A DNA stretch of 64,000 nt, from assembly GCA_017398685.1 (NCBI GenBank), contig JAFQFH010000043.1, positions 1 to 64,000 of the forward strand. Direction: 5' to 3'. This document shows positions 16,804 to 26,281 of the stretch, piece after piece. The translations under genes were made by a program, and so were the position numbers. Numbering within the stretch: position 1 is the first letter of the stretch; every line of letters begins with the position of its first letter. The notes under the pieces were generated by a model that made no database searches, was not told the DNA's origin, and worked only from the letters and a program-made list of their open reading frames with translations. The DNA is from Oscillospiraceae bacterium (GTDB lineage: Bacteria; Bacillota; Clostridia; Oscillospirales; Oscillospiraceae).

Positions 16804-19800
16804 CCCCACATACAGCCAGCAGCAGGCCATTGACAGCCGGGGCAGCGCAATTCTGGTCTCCGCCGGGGCAGGCAGCGGCAAAACAAGGGTAATAACCGAG
16901 CGGCTCATGAAGAGAATATGCCAGGGCGAGGATGTGGACAGCTTCCTCATCATCACCTATACCCGCGCCGCCGCCGCTGAGCTTAAAAGCCGCATTATGG
17001 AAGAGCTTGCTCAGCTTATGGCCCAGCAGCCGGACAACAGACGGCTCCGGCGGCAGCTGGCTTTGTGCTCCCGTGCCCAGATAGGTACCATACACAGCTT
17101 CTGCGCCTCGCTTTTGCGGGAAAACTGCCACCTTATGGGCCTGAGCCCGGATTTTAAGATAGTGGACGAGGAGCGGGCCATGAGCATGAAAAATGCGGCC
17201 CTTGATCGCGTCATGGAAAGCCGCTACTCTGACCCGGACAGCTATCCTGGCTTTCTTGCCCTTGCTGACAACGTAGGCGCGGGCCGGGACGACAGCCGCC
17301 TTGTGAAGCTCGCCCTCTCTCTCCACGGCAAAATACAGTGCCACGCCCGGCCGGAAAAGTGGGCAAGGGAGCAGGTGGCGCTCATGCGGGAAGCTTACTC
17401 CGATGTGGGCGACACTCCCTGGGGCAGGGAGATACTTTCTCAGGTGGAAAATCTTTGTGCCTACTGGCTTGGAGAGCTTGAGCGGCTCATGGCCCAGATG
17501 GCGGAATACGAGAAAATAAGCGCCGCCTATCTTGCCTCTTTCAGTGAGACGGCGGAGGGGATATCCCAGCTTCTTTACGCTGCCCGCACAGGTTGGGACA
17601 GGGCGCGCGCCTGCCTGCCGGTCGCCTTTCCCCGCCTTGGTATCCTCAGAAACTCCCCCGACCCGGAGCTTTCCGACAGGCTCAAGCTTCGGCGCACAGC
17701 CTGCAAAAAGGCCATGGAGAGCATCGAGAAAAGCCTTTACGCCTCCTCCGATGAGCTTCTCTGTGAGATTGCTTCCACCGCGCCGGCCATGGATGCGCTT
17801 TTATCCCTTGTGCTGGACTTTGACAAAGCCTATTCAAAGGACAAGCGCCGCACCGCCCTTGTGGACTATTCCGACCTTGAGCATATGGCAGCGCAGCTTC
17901 TCACCGAGGATGACGGCAGCCCCAGTGAGCTTGCCCGGAGGCTTTCCACCCGCTACAGCGAGATAATGGTAGACGAGTATCAGGACGTGAGCCGGGTGCA
18001 GGACGCCATATTCTCCGCCCTCTCCCAAAAGGGCAAAAACCTCTTTTTCGTGGGTGACGTAAAGCAGTCCATCTACCGCTTCCGCCTTGCAGACCCCACT
18101 ATCTTCACCGAGAAATATTTAAGCTTCTCCGACTGCCATAAGGCCGGGGAAGGTGAACCCAGGCGCATAATGCTCAGGGAAAACTTCCGCTCAAGGCGGG
18201 AAATTCTCGACTGCGCCAACGCCGTATTTTCCCTTTGTATGTCAAGGGAGCTGGGTGAGCTGGACTATGACGAGGCGGCCTCATTGAAGCAGGGTGCAGT
18301 CTATGAGGATGCAGGCCAGATACCTCAGCTCATGCTCCTTGAGCTGGACTCTCCCGATGAGGAGCAGGAGCAAAGCCCGGACAAGACGGCAATGGAAGCC
18401 GTCATGGTGGGCAGAAAGATAATAGAGCTGATGGACAGCGGCATGACAGTTCAGGGCAGGCCCCTTGCCTATGGGGATATCTGCCTTCTCATGCGCTCTG
18501 CCAACAGCGTGGGCGGCATCTACCGCCGCGCCCTTTCGGAGATGGGCATCCCCGTGTCGGCGGGGCAGAGCGGGGAGTTTTTCACCAGTATTGAAATCTC
18601 CCTCATGCTCAGTATGCTGGCTGTGATAGATAATCCCCATCAGGACATTGCCCTTATTGCAGTCTTGCGCTCGGTGGCCTTCGGCTTTGAGCCGGATGAG
18701 CTGAGCGAGATCCGCAGCAAAAACCGAAACGCCGACTTTTATACCGCGCTCTGCGCCGCTGCGGAGAGTGACGGAAAATGCGCCGCCTTTGTCAATAAAC
18801 TCAATGAGCTTCGCAGTATCGCGCCGGATATGAGCGCGGCGGAGCTTGTGTGGAAGCTTATAAACGAGCTTGATATGCTGGCGCTGTGCTCTGCCATGAC
18901 CGACGGCGGCACAAGGCGTGAAAACCTCATGGAGCTTCTGGAACTGGCACAGCGCTTTGAAGGCAGCGGACATAAGGGGCTGCACCGCTTTGTGCTGTGG
19001 CTTCGTCAGCTGGCTGATAAGGATCAGAGCACCGGCAGGAGCGGCAGCAGCGGCGCAGGCGTACAGATAATGACCGTGCACAAGTCCAAGGGGCTTGAGT
19101 TTCCCGTGGTGTTTCTCTGTGACACGGCAAGGCGCTTTAACCGGCAGGACAGCATGGAAGCCGTGCTGGTGCATCCACAGTTGGGTCTGGGCGCCAAGGT
19201 GACGGACAGGAAAAAGCACATTGAGTACCCCAGTTTGGCCCGAAACGCCATAAGACTGCGGCAGGAGCGGGAAATGCTCTCTGAGGAGATGCGCCTTTTG
19301 TATGTGGCCCTCACCCGTCCAAGAGAGCGGCTTTATATCACAGCCGCCGTTAAAAGCCCCTACGAGCTTATAAAGACAAGCGAGGCTGCCGTCAGCGTGC
19401 CTATGCCGCCGCAGGTTCTCTCATCGGCCTCCGCTCCCGTAAACTGGCTTATTTACGCTGCCCTTGCAGACCGGGAGCAGCACATAAAAATAAGCGTCCA
19501 TCAGGCATCTGAAGCCCTCGACCCCACGCCCCCTGATGAGCTTTTCAACGATGACGGAGCAGAGCTCAGGGCCGATTTCTTCAAAGAGCGGCTGAGCTTT
19601 GTGTATCCTCACGCTGCCGCCCAGTCTCTGCCCTCCAAGCTGACCGCTACGGAGATAAAGGGCAGGCGGGAAAGGGACGAGGACGGACTGGATACCGCCC
19701 CCGCCCCGAAGCGCCATTTCAGAAGGGCGCAGCTCATCTCAGGAGACAAGGCCGCAAAGCCCACCGAGCGGGGCATCGCCACCCACCTTGCCTTACAGTA

Positions 19801-20287
19801 CATGGACTTTGAAAAGACCGGCAGCCTTGAGAGTATAAGGGGCGAAATTGAAAGGCTCTCCCGGCTTCGCTTCATAACGGCAAGGGAGGCCTCTCTTGTG
19901 AACGAGGAGGCCATACTGGAGCTTTTCGCTTCGCCCTTGGGTCAACGTATGCAAAGAGCGGACAAGGTACACCGAGAGTTTAAGTTTTCGGTTTTGGTGG
20001 ATGCATCTGGCTTTTACCCGGAGGCCGGGGAAGAGCAGCTTCTTTTGCAGGGCGTTGTGGACTGCTGTCTGGAGGAGAAGGGCAAGCTTGTAATAATAGA
20101 TTATAAGACCGACAATGTTCGTACCGAGGCGGAGATTAAGGCCAGAGCGGATATCTATGCCCGTCAGGTAAGCATATACGCCATGGCTTTGAGAAAGATA
20201 TTCAACATGGAAGTGGCGGAGTGTCTGCTGTACTTTCTCAGTGCAGGAAAAATGCTGCAAATTGCGGAAAAGGACTTGCATTACTGA
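16790..20287 (+). CDS. addA: ATP-dependent helicase/nuclease subunit A (AddA)
   Basis: 1165 residues. UvrD-like superfamily 1 helicase: Q-motif TYSQQQAID, Walker A SAGAGSGKT (24-32), motif Ia ITYTRAAAAELKSRI, motif II VDEYQDVSRVQD, motif III FVGDVKQSIYRFR, motif V VMTVHKSKGLEFPVVF in part (TVHKSKGLEF) and motif VI LLYVALTRPRERL. The C-terminus is a RecB-type nuclease with the IIDYKTDNVR motif. ATG at 16790 follows GGAGGCGGAG and overlaps addB; the frame is open upstream only because of the overlap. Confidence 0.96.
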   Translation: MAKFDPTYSQQQAIDSRGSAILVSAGAGSGKTRVITERLMKRICQGEDVDSFLIITYTRAAAAELKSRIMEELAQLMAQQPDNRRLRRQLALCSRAQIGTIHSFCASLLRENCHLMGLSPDFKIVDEERAMSMKNAALDRVMESRYSDPDSYPGFLALADNVGAGRDDSRLVKLALSLHGKIQCHARPEKWAREQVALMREAYSDVGDTPWGREILSQVENLCAYWLGELERLMAQMAEYEKISAAYLASFSETAEGISQLLYAARTGWDRARACLPVAFPRLGILRNSPDPELSDRLKLRRTACKKAMESIEKSLYASSDELLCEIASTAPAMDALLSLVLDFDKAYSKDKRRTALVDYSDLEHMAAQLLTEDDGSPSELARRLSTRYSEIMVDEYQDVSRVQDAIFSALSQKGKNLFFVGDVKQSIYRFRLADPTIFTEKYLSFSDCHKAGEGEPRRIMLRENFRSRREILDCANAVFSLCMSRELGELDYDEAASLKQGAVYEDAGQIPQLMLLELDSPDEEQEQSPDKTAMEAVMVGRKIIELMDSGMTVQGRPLAYGDICLLMRSANSVGGIYRRALSEMGIPVSAGQSGEFFTSIEISLMLSMLAVIDNPHQDIALIAVLRSVAFGFEPDELSEIRSKNRNADFYTALCAAAESDGKCAAFVNKLNELRSIAPDMSAAELVWKLINELDMLALCSAMTDGGTRRENLMELLELAQRFEGSGHKGLHRFVLWLRQLADKDQSTGRSGSSGAGVQIMTVHKSKGLEFPVVFLCDTARRFNRQDSMEAVLVHPQLGLGAKVTDRKKHIEYPSLARNAIRLRQEREMLSEEMRLLYVALTRPRERLYITAAVKSPYELIKTSEAAVSVPMPPQVLSSASAPVNWLIYAALADREQHIKISVHQASEALDPTPPDELFNDDGAELRADFFKERLSFVYPHAAAQSLPSKLTATEIKGRRERDEDGLDTAPAPKRHFRRAQLISGDKAAKPTERGIATHLALQYMDFEKTGSLESIRGEIERLSRLRFITAREASLVNEEAILELFASPLGQRMQRADKVHREFKFSVLVDASGFYPEAGEEQLLLQGVVDCCLEEKGKLVIIDYKTDNVRTEAEIKARADIYARQVSIYAMALRKIFNMEVAECLLYFLSAGKMLQIAEKDLHY

Positions 20288-20304
20288 AAATACTGTGATA
20301 CAAT
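20276..20304 (+). promoter_or_regulatory. sigma-A promoter of rpmE
   Basis: TTGCAT (20276-20281), 17 bases, TACAAT (20299-20304). The -35 hexamer lies within the last codons of addA. Confidence 0.75.
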
Positions 20305-20373
20305 CTGCCTTGCGTCTTGTAACTATGCTTTTTTTGCACAATCAAGACAGCATTAGATGAGGAGCTTTTTGCT

Positions 20374-20574
20374 ATGAAGGAAGGAATCCATCCCAATTAC
20401 CAGCAGACCACCATCAAGTGCGCTTGCGGCGCCATCATCGAGACCGGCTCCACCAAGCAGAACATCTCCGTGGAAATCTGCTCCAAGTGCCACCCCTTCT
20501 ACACCGGCAAGCAGAAGCTGGTTGACACCAGCGGCCGCGTTGACAAGTTCAACAAGAAGTACGGCATCAAGTAA
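20374..20574 (+). CDS. rpmE: 50S ribosomal protein L31, zinc-binding type
   Basis: 66 residues with the L31 opening [10 protein letters not shown] and the cysteines CAC and CSKC that bind zinc in the C+ paralogue, then [21 protein letters not shown]31 bridges the two subunits. GAGGAGC precedes the ATG. Monocistronic, with its own promoter and terminator; a zinc-free paralogue (ykrP/ytiA type) is not in the window. Confidence 0.96.
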   Translation: MKEGIHPNYQQTTIKCACGAIIETGSTKQNISVEICSKCHPFYTGKQKLVDTSGRVDKFNKKYGIK

Positions 20575-20595
20575 TCGCATATATAAGCTGATTAT

Positions 20596-20638
20596 CAGTA
20601 AAAGGCAGGACGAAATGTCCTGCCTTTTACTGGTTTTT
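20596..20638 (+). terminator. terminator of rpmE (likely bidirectional)
   Basis: A 16-bp stem (20596-20611 with 20617-20632), five-base loop, five T. The minus-strand gene cluster ending at 20637 converges on it. Confidence 0.85.
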
Positions 20639-21548
20639 ACATATATTTTTCTATGAATTTATCAAGCTTTTCCATGTATTCATCCCTGTTGTAGTAGGCC
20701 GCCTCCACATGGAGTCCCCCGGGGATGAAAAGGGCCTCCTTCTCACCTTTGTACATATCATAAAGCTCCTCGCCCATATAAAAGGGCACCAGCGGGTCTG
20801 CCCCGCCGTGCACAAAAAGGATGGGCAGGCGGGAGCGCTTCAGATGGGGGCGCACATCGGTGGCATGTACATCAAAACCGCATATAAGTCGGTTCAGCAG
20901 ATTTATCACCGGGAAAATCGGGCCTGTAGAGCTGCCTATAAGCTCCACTGCGGTAGAAAAGCCGCTGTCCTCCACAATGAACTTCACGCACTCCCCCACC
21001 TGATCGCTCATTTTCATCACGGTGGCGGCGCCCATGGAGAAGCCGTGGAGTACCACGGAAAGCTCCGGGCCGAACCTGTCTTTCAGCGCATCCAGCCATT
21101 CAAGGCAGTCGGAAGTTTCATAATAGTCAAAGCTTATGTAGTCGCCTTCGCTCTCACCGCAGGCGATATGGTCGCAGCCGAAAACGTCAAAGCCTCTGTC
21201 CAGATACATCTGGCAGATGACTCCGGCAGCTTCGGCATGGCTGGCCCTGTAACCGTGGACAACAAAGGCCAGTTTCCCGCTGGGCTTATCGCCGCAGGGG
21301 TAGTAATAGCCCACAAGCCGCTGTCCCCGGCGGTTTACAAGCTCCATCCGCTCCCTTTTCCGCCTTGCCATGGACTCGGTATACTCACGCAGCTTCACAT
21401 AGTATCCCGCCTTGTGTCCAAAGCTTTTGAAGGGTACGAGAAGGGGGCTTCCATTTGGGCCGAAGGCCTCCAGAAAACCCTGCCATATAAAGGTGGCAGC
21501 CGCTCCGCACAAAGCGGCGGCAGATAATATAAGCGCAGTTTTTTTCAT
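20637..21548 (-). CDS. alpha/beta hydrolase, membrane-anchored
   Basis: 303 residues. Residues 4-25 are a hydrophobic signal anchor. The core shows the alpha/beta-hydrolase order: VVHGYRAS oxyanion region, GCDHIACGESEG, nucleophile elbow GFSMGA, acidic residue in VHGGADPLVPF and histidine in GGLHVEA. It resembles the Bacillus YqkD/YfhR esterase-like group acting on unknown acyl or peptidyl substrates at the outer face of the membrane. Last gene of a DUF2461-glycosyltransferase-hydrolase run. Confidence 0.85.
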   Translation of the reverse strand: MKKTALILSAAALCGAAATFIWQGFLEAFGPNGSPLLVPFKSFGHKAGYYVKLREYTESMARRKRERMELVNRRGQRLVGYYYPCGDKPSGKLAFVVHGYRASHAEAAGVICQMYLDRGFDVFGCDHIACGESEGDYISFDYYETSDCLEWLDALKDRFGPELSVVLHGFSMGAATVMKMSDQVGECVKFIVEDSGFSTAVELIGSSTGPIFPVINLLNRLICGFDVHATDVRPHLKRSRLPILFVHGGADPLVPFYMGEELYDMYKGEKEALFIPGGLHVEAAYYNRDEYMEKLDKFIEKYM

Positions 21549-21579
21549 CGGGGAAGCCTCCTTTCAAAAAGGTTCGGTC

Positions 21580-22611
21580 CTACTTTTTGTGCTTGAGGGC
21601 CATGAAAAGTCCGGGCAGAGCCTTGCCCGCAAAGGCCACAAGATAGAACATCAGCATATTCAGCCACACGATTTTCGTGTGCATCACAGCGCACATCACC
21701 TTCACGCTTATGCCGCCGAAGCTCCGGCGGCTTCGTTTCTGCACCTGCTCATTTTCCAGTATCTCACGCACATAGGCGCGCTTGCCCTTTCCATCCAGCG
21801 GGCAGGAGGGGGAGAATATATTGGTGATGCAGGAAAAGATACTCTTTACGAACATATAGCAGCAGGGCGAATCGTCCAGGGTGCCAAAGCGCTCACACAG
21901 CTCCGCCATTCTCTTGTCCGCAAGGCAGCAGACCTGAAGTTTTTTATCGTAGTAGCGGGTAATAAGGCTCTCTCCCGGGTGCATCACATAGAGATACCGG
22001 CACCCCGGCAGCACAGCCACCTTCTCCGCCTTTTCAAGGCAGTCGAAGATAAATAGTCTGTCCTCACCCCAGCGGTAATCCGGGAAACGGAGCTTATTTT
22101 CCCGGATGAGCCTTGCGCTGAATATCTTGGCCCAGACCTGATTGAGCATGTTGGCCATGTAAAGTCTTGGCAGGGTTGCTCCCAAAGTATCCGCTGTATA
22201 ATCCTGCTCCGGTTCAAAATAGTCCCGGCGGCTGCCGTCGGCAGAATGGATCGTAAAGCCGAACATCACAAGCTCAAAGCCTGCCTGCGCCTTTTCCATT
22301 GCATAGCTGAGAGCCTCGGGCAAAAGCTCGTCGTCGGCGTCTATAAAGGTCACATACTCCGTGTCCGCGCTTAAGTTTTCAAGAGCATGGTTTCTGGCCA
22401 TGGCAGGGCCGGAATTTTCAATGCTTATGAGACGCACGCGGCTGTCCTTTGCTGCAATGTCTGAAACAATTTTAGCCGTTTCGTCCACGGAGCCGTCGTC
22501 CACCACCAGAAGCTCCAGCTCGCGCCAGGACTGGCCGAGCACGCTTTCAATGGAGCGGGCAATATATCTTTCGGCATTATATGCCGGCATTATCACACTG
22601 AGCTTTGCCAT
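21580..22611 (-). CDS. family 2 glycosyltransferase
   Basis: 343 residues. GT-A fold: the N-terminal LSVIMPAYNAERYIARSIESVL, VVDDGSVDET and FIDADDEL (DxD metal/nucleotide-sugar site) are diagnostic. The C-terminal 130 residues have a cysteine-rich stretch (CCLADK, SPCCYMF, FSCITNIFSPSC) and a hydrophobic helix near 305-330 that may attach it to the membrane. Probably adds a sugar to a wall polymer or exopolysaccharide. It precedes the hydrolase by 31 bases. Confidence 0.87.
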   Translation of the reverse strand: MAKLSVIMPAYNAERYIARSIESVLGQSWRELELLVVDDGSVDETAKIVSDIAAKDSRVRLISIENSGPAMARNHALENLSADTEYVTFIDADDELLPEALSYAMEKAQAGFELVMFGFTIHSADGSRRDYFEPEQDYTADTLGATLPRLYMANMLNQVWAKIFSARLIRENKLRFPDYRWGEDRLFIFDCLEKAEKVAVLPGCRYLYVMHPGESLITRYYDKKLQVCCLADKRMAELCERFGTLDDSPCCYMFVKSIFSCITNIFSPSCPLDGKGKRAYVREILENEQVQKRSRRSFGGISVKVMCAVMHTKIVWLNMLMFYLVAFAGKALPGLFMALKHKK

Positions 22612-22626
22612 TCTCAGAACCTCTCT

Positions 22627-23298
22627 TTATTTATGCTCCTCATTGCTGTGGTAGAAGCTGAGGAAAAATTCGTACATGGGCATGAGCTTTTCAAAGCCGT
22701 CCACCAGTATTTCGGGCAGATCGGCTCTCAGCACATCACCGCCAAAGTCCCGGCAGCACTCAAGCCCCAGTCTCTTGCGGTTATACCACTGGGCAATTAT
22801 CCCCTCATAGTCCCCTTTGGGCCGCTTGTACTCCTCACCGAAGATTTTAAACTCGCTGTGCCTTGCCACATCCAGCGCAAGGCGCTCGAAGGCGGCAGGG
22901 TTTGCGTCAATGCGGCGGCGGTATTCCTCCATCTGCTGGGAAGTGGCGCTGTAAAAGCCCATACCGTAGCTGTAGTCCGCCGCGCCTATCTCAAACCAGA
23001 AGGTGGGGCCTTCCAGAAGCTCGCTGGTCTTTTTTATGGAAAACCACAGATGGTCCTTGTATGGCCCTCTGCCGTGGAGGCGTCGGGCATCCCTGTATAT
23101 ACGTGCAATGTGGAGCTTACAGTCCAGCTCAGGGTGGCGGAGGGTAAAAAGCTCATATGTTTCTTTTGCAAGGAGCCTGAACGGAGTGTTCAAAACCTGC
23201 TCAAACTCCTCCTTATGCTCCAAAAACCAGGCTCTTTCGTTATTGAATGCCAGTTCCCACAAAAAGTCACTGGTTTTCTTAGTAAATCCTTCAAACAT
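22627..23298 (-). CDS. DUF2461 family protein (TIGR02453)
   Basis: 223 residues matching the DUF2461 pattern: an opening FLWELAFNNERAWFLEHKEEF, ARIYRDARRLHGRGPYKDHLWFSI, and GPTFWFEIGAADYSYGMGFY. These proteins are widespread in bacteria and fungi and have no established function. First gene of the operon, under a sigma-A promoter; the association with a glycosyltransferase is noted but not explained. Confidence 0.88.
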   Translation of the reverse strand: MFEGFTKKTSDFLWELAFNNERAWFLEHKEEFEQVLNTPFRLLAKETYELFTLRHPELDCKLHIARIYRDARRLHGRGPYKDHLWFSIKKTSELLEGPTFWFEIGAADYSYGMGFYSATSQQMEEYRRRIDANPAAFERLALDVARHSEFKIFGEEYKRPKGDYEGIIAQWYNRKRLGLECCRDFGGDVLRADLPEILVDGFEKLMPMYEFFLSFYHSNEEHK

Positions 23299-23334
23299 AA
23301 TAATTTCTTAACTCTTTCTTGGCGGTTTTGCAGT

Positions 23335-23363
23335 ATTCTATCATAAGGGCACGGCTTATTCAA
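23335..23363 (-). promoter_or_regulatory. sigma-A promoter of the DUF2461 operon
   Basis: TTGAAT, 17 bases, TAGAAT on the minus strand, 37 bases before the start codon. Confidence 0.6.
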
Positions 23364-23436
23364 GCTGTACATCTCAGGACAATTGTGGTAAAATCCATTT
23401 TAATCTGCATTTTATAATGCGAAAGGAAATGTTCAA

Positions 23437-24801
23437 ATGAAAATTATCATCGCCGGAGCGGGCAAGATTGGCTATGCCATAGCCGAAGCTCTCTCCAATG
23501 AAGGACATGATATCACCATCATAGACAAAAACAGCTCTGCCATAAACAGAGCCTCCAACGAGCTGGACATTATCTGCGTGGAAGGCAGCGCCACAAACTC
23601 CGAAACCCTGCTTGAAGCGGGCGTGGCCGAGGCCGACATTCTGGTGGCTGCCACCATCAGTGATGAGGTCAACATGATCTGCGGCATTTCCGCAAGGAAG
23701 CTGGGTACGCCCCATGTGGTAGCCCGCATCCGTGATACGGAATATCTTATGCAGCGGGACTTTCTCAGGGAGGCACTGGGTCTTTCCGTCATTGTAAATC
23801 CGGAGTTTGAGTGCGCCAAGGAGATCTCCCGTATGCTCCGCTTTCCCAATGCGGTGCGTGTGGTGTCCTTTTCCAAGGGCAGCGTTGAGATAGTGGAGCA
23901 CCGCGTGGAAAACGGCGACAGGCTGGACGGGCTTGTGCTGAAAAATCTGGGCGGGCTTGTAGACAAAAGCGTACTGATAAGCTTTGTGGAGCGTGACGGC
24001 AAGGCCATTATCCCTAACGGCGATTTTGTGCTCCAGGGTGGAGACAGGCTGAGCATCACAGGCTCCCCCAAGGGGCTGAGAAAGTTTTTTGCTGCGGTGG
24101 GCAAGCAGAAAAAGCGGGTAAAGTCCGTAATGATAATGGGCGGCGGCAGAATTGCCGTGTATCTTGCAAATCTGCTGCACGAAAGCGGTATGAGCGTGAC
24201 TATAATCGAAAAAAACCGCCAACGCTGCGATGAGCTTTGCGACCTTGCGCCGGAGGCCAATATAGTCTGCGGCGATGCTACCCGCTCGGATGTACTTTTG
24301 GAAGAGGGTATACGCAGCACCGACGCTTTTGTGTCACTCACCGGTGAGGATGCGGACAATGTCATAACCTCCATCTACGCCCAGAGCTGTCAGGTAGATA
24401 CCATCGTCACCAAGGTCAACCGGGAGCATTTTGCCGAGATTACCGAGAATTTCGGTCTTGACAGGGTGGTTGCCCCCAAGGATCTGGTGGCCCAGAAGCT
24501 GGCGCTCTACGTGCGCGCCATGGACGCCTCCAAGGGCAGCAGCATGGAGACTCTTTATAAAATGGCCGATGGTCAGGTAGAGGCGCTGGAGTTTCGCGTC
24601 ATGGAGGACTCCCGCTGCATAGGCAAAAGCCTGCGGGAGCTGCATATACGAGCCGGCATCCTTATCTGCGCCATTATCCGGGGCAACCGCAGCATAATTC
24701 CCGACGGCAATACCCAGATTCTGCCCGGCGACCATGCAGTTGTGGTGTCAGCAGCAGGCAGGCTTGATTCTCTGGATGCGATTTTGGAGGACAAGGCATG
24801 A
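23437..24801 (+). CDS. trkA: Trk potassium uptake regulatory subunit TrkA
   Basis: 454 residues made of two RCK repeats. Each begins with a Rossmann GxGxxG: IIAGAGKIGYAIAEAL (residues 3-18) and IMGGGRIAVYLANLL (about 230-245), each followed by a TrkA-C domain. The protein forms a cytoplasmic NAD(H)/ATP-sensing ring that gates the TrkH channel. Full-length for the TrkA family. An SD (AAAGGAAA) precedes the ATG. It overlaps trkH by ATGA. Confidence 0.95.
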   Translation: MKIIIAGAGKIGYAIAEALSNEGHDITIIDKNSSAINRASNELDIICVEGSATNSETLLEAGVAEADILVAATISDEVNMICGISARKLGTPHVVARIRDTEYLMQRDFLREALGLSVIVNPEFECAKEISRMLRFPNAVRVVSFSKGSVEIVEHRVENGDRLDGLVLKNLGGLVDKSVLISFVERDGKAIIPNGDFVLQGGDRLSITGSPKGLRKFFAAVGKQKKRVKSVMIMGGGRIAVYLANLLHESGMSVTIIEKNRQRCDELCDLAPEANIVCGDATRSDVLLEEGIRSTDAFVSLTGEDADNVITSIYAQSCQVDTIVTKVNREHFAEITENFGLDRVVAPKDLVAQKLALYVRAMDASKGSSMETLYKMADGQVEALEFRVMEDSRCIGKSLRELHIRAGILICAIIRGNRSIIPDGNTQILPGDHAVVVSAAGRLDSLDAILEDKA

Positions 24802-26237
24802 ACCGGAGAATGATAGCGCGTATTCTGAGCATGGTGCTTATAATATACGCGGTACTTATGGTTTTGCCCCTGATAACAGGGCTTATATACGGCGAGAGCG
24901 TCGGCAGTTTTGTTATTTCCGCTCTCATCACTGCCGGGGCAGGGCTTCTGCTGCTGAGCTTCAAGCCCCGCACAAGGGACATTTTCGCCCGGGAGGGCTT
25001 TATCGCGGTGGGTCTTGCCTGGGTGCTGATGGGGCTTTTCGGCGCGCTGCCCTTTGTGTTCAGCGGGCAGATACCCAACTATATCGACGCGGTTTTTGAA
25101 ACCGTATCCGGCCTTACCACCACCGGCGCCACTATTCTCAACGATATTGAGGGCATGAGCCGAAGCTGCCTTTTCTGGCGTTCTTTCAACCACTGGATAG
25201 GCGGTATGGGCGTGCTGGTGTTTATAATGGCAGTGCTGCCCATGAGCGGCGAGCACTCCATGCACATAATGCGCGCCGAGGTTCCCGGCCCCACCGTGGG
25301 CAAGCTTGTACCCAGAGCGCGGGAAACCGCCACCATCCTCTATGTTATTTACGGAGCACTGACCGTGCTTGAGACGATTCTCCTGATGCTGGGCGGCATG
25401 AGCTTCTTTGACGCTCTGCTCCACGCCTTCGGAACTGCCGGTACAGGCGGCTTCTCCACAAAAAACGCCAGCATAGCCGCCTTTGACAGCGTATACATTG
25501 AAATGGTAATCGCCGTTTTTCTGGTGCTTTTTGGCATCAACTTCAACCTTTACTATTTTGTGCTCATAGGCAGGCTGAAGGAGGCCCTGAAAAGTCAGGA
25601 GCTGCACTGGTATCTGGGCATAATCGCCTTCTCCACGCTTTTCATTGCCGCAGGCATAAGCAGTATGTACGACGGCTTTGCCACGGCCCTGCGCCACAGT
25701 TTTTTCAACACCATGACCATAATCACCACCGCCGGTTTCGGCACGGAGGATTTTGTGCACTGGCCTGAGTACACGCAGATGCTCATAGTCGTGCTTATGT
25801 TTGTGGGTGCCAGCGCAGGCAGCACCGGCGGCGGCATCAAGGTCAGCCGCGTAATGCTGCTTTTCAAGTCCGCCGCGGCGGATATTTCCCAGATTTTCCA
25901 CCCCCGCTCAGTGCGCCGGGTACAGATGGACGGAAAAAGGGTGGACAGCTCCACCGCAAGGGCAGTGTACGTGTTCTTCTTCATTTACATCGCCACCATC
26001 CTCTTTGGCACCTTCATCGTCTCCTTTGACGGCAACGACTTTACCACAAACTTCACCGCCGCTCTCTCCTGCATCTCAAATGTGGGCCCCGGTCTTTCCA
26101 GAGTCGGCCCCACAGGGAACTACAATGTGTTCTCACTCTTTACCAAGGCAGTCCTCTCCTTGATAATGCTCATCGGCAGGCTCGAGATATACCCCATCCT
26201 CATTCTCTTCAGCAAGAGTATGTGGAAGAAAAAGTGA
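24798..26237 (+). CDS. trkH: Trk-type potassium transporter membrane subunit TrkH
   Basis: 479 residues with about ten membrane segments arranged as four M1-P-M2 repeats. The four pore-loop filters are visible: TTTGATIL, GTAGTGGFST, TTAGFGTED and SNVGPGL. It moves K+ together with TrkA. Start ATG lies in the ATGA overlap with trkA, with GGAGG ten bases upstream. Ends at a strong terminator. Confidence 0.95.
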   Translation: MNRRMIARILSMVLIIYAVLMVLPLITGLIYGESVGSFVISALITAGAGLLLLSFKPRTRDIFAREGFIAVGLAWVLMGLFGALPFVFSGQIPNYIDAVFETVSGLTTTGATILNDIEGMSRSCLFWRSFNHWIGGMGVLVFIMAVLPMSGEHSMHIMRAEVPGPTVGKLVPRARETATILYVIYGALTVLETILLMLGGMSFFDALLHAFGTAGTGGFSTKNASIAAFDSVYIEMVIAVFLVLFGINFNLYYFVLIGRLKEALKSQELHWYLGIIAFSTLFIAAGISSMYDGFATALRHSFFNTMTIITTAGFGTEDFVHWPEYTQMLIVVLMFVGASAGSTGGGIKVSRVMLLFKSAAADISQIFHPRSVRRVQMDGKRVDSSTARAVYVFFFIYIATILFGTFIVSFDGNDFTTNFTAALSCISNVGPGLSRVGPTGNYNVFSLFTKAVLSLIMLIGRLEIYPILILFSKSMWKKK

Positions 26238-26248
26238 ATATTAACGGC

Positions 26249-26278
26249 AAAAACGGGCAGGAAACCTGCCCGTTTTTT
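26249..26278 (+). terminator. terminator of trkAH (bidirectional)
   Basis: An 8-bp GC stem extended by A-T pairs (arms 26254-26261 and 26265-26272), AAA loop, six T; A-tract upstream serves the minus-strand nitrilase gene. Confidence 0.85.
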
Positions 26279-26281
26279 GCT

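Noticed and set aside
24573..25901. A 442-codon minus-strand frame across trkA-trkH
   Set aside because: His/Lys/Gly-rich antisense translation without SD or promoter; both sense genes are secure.
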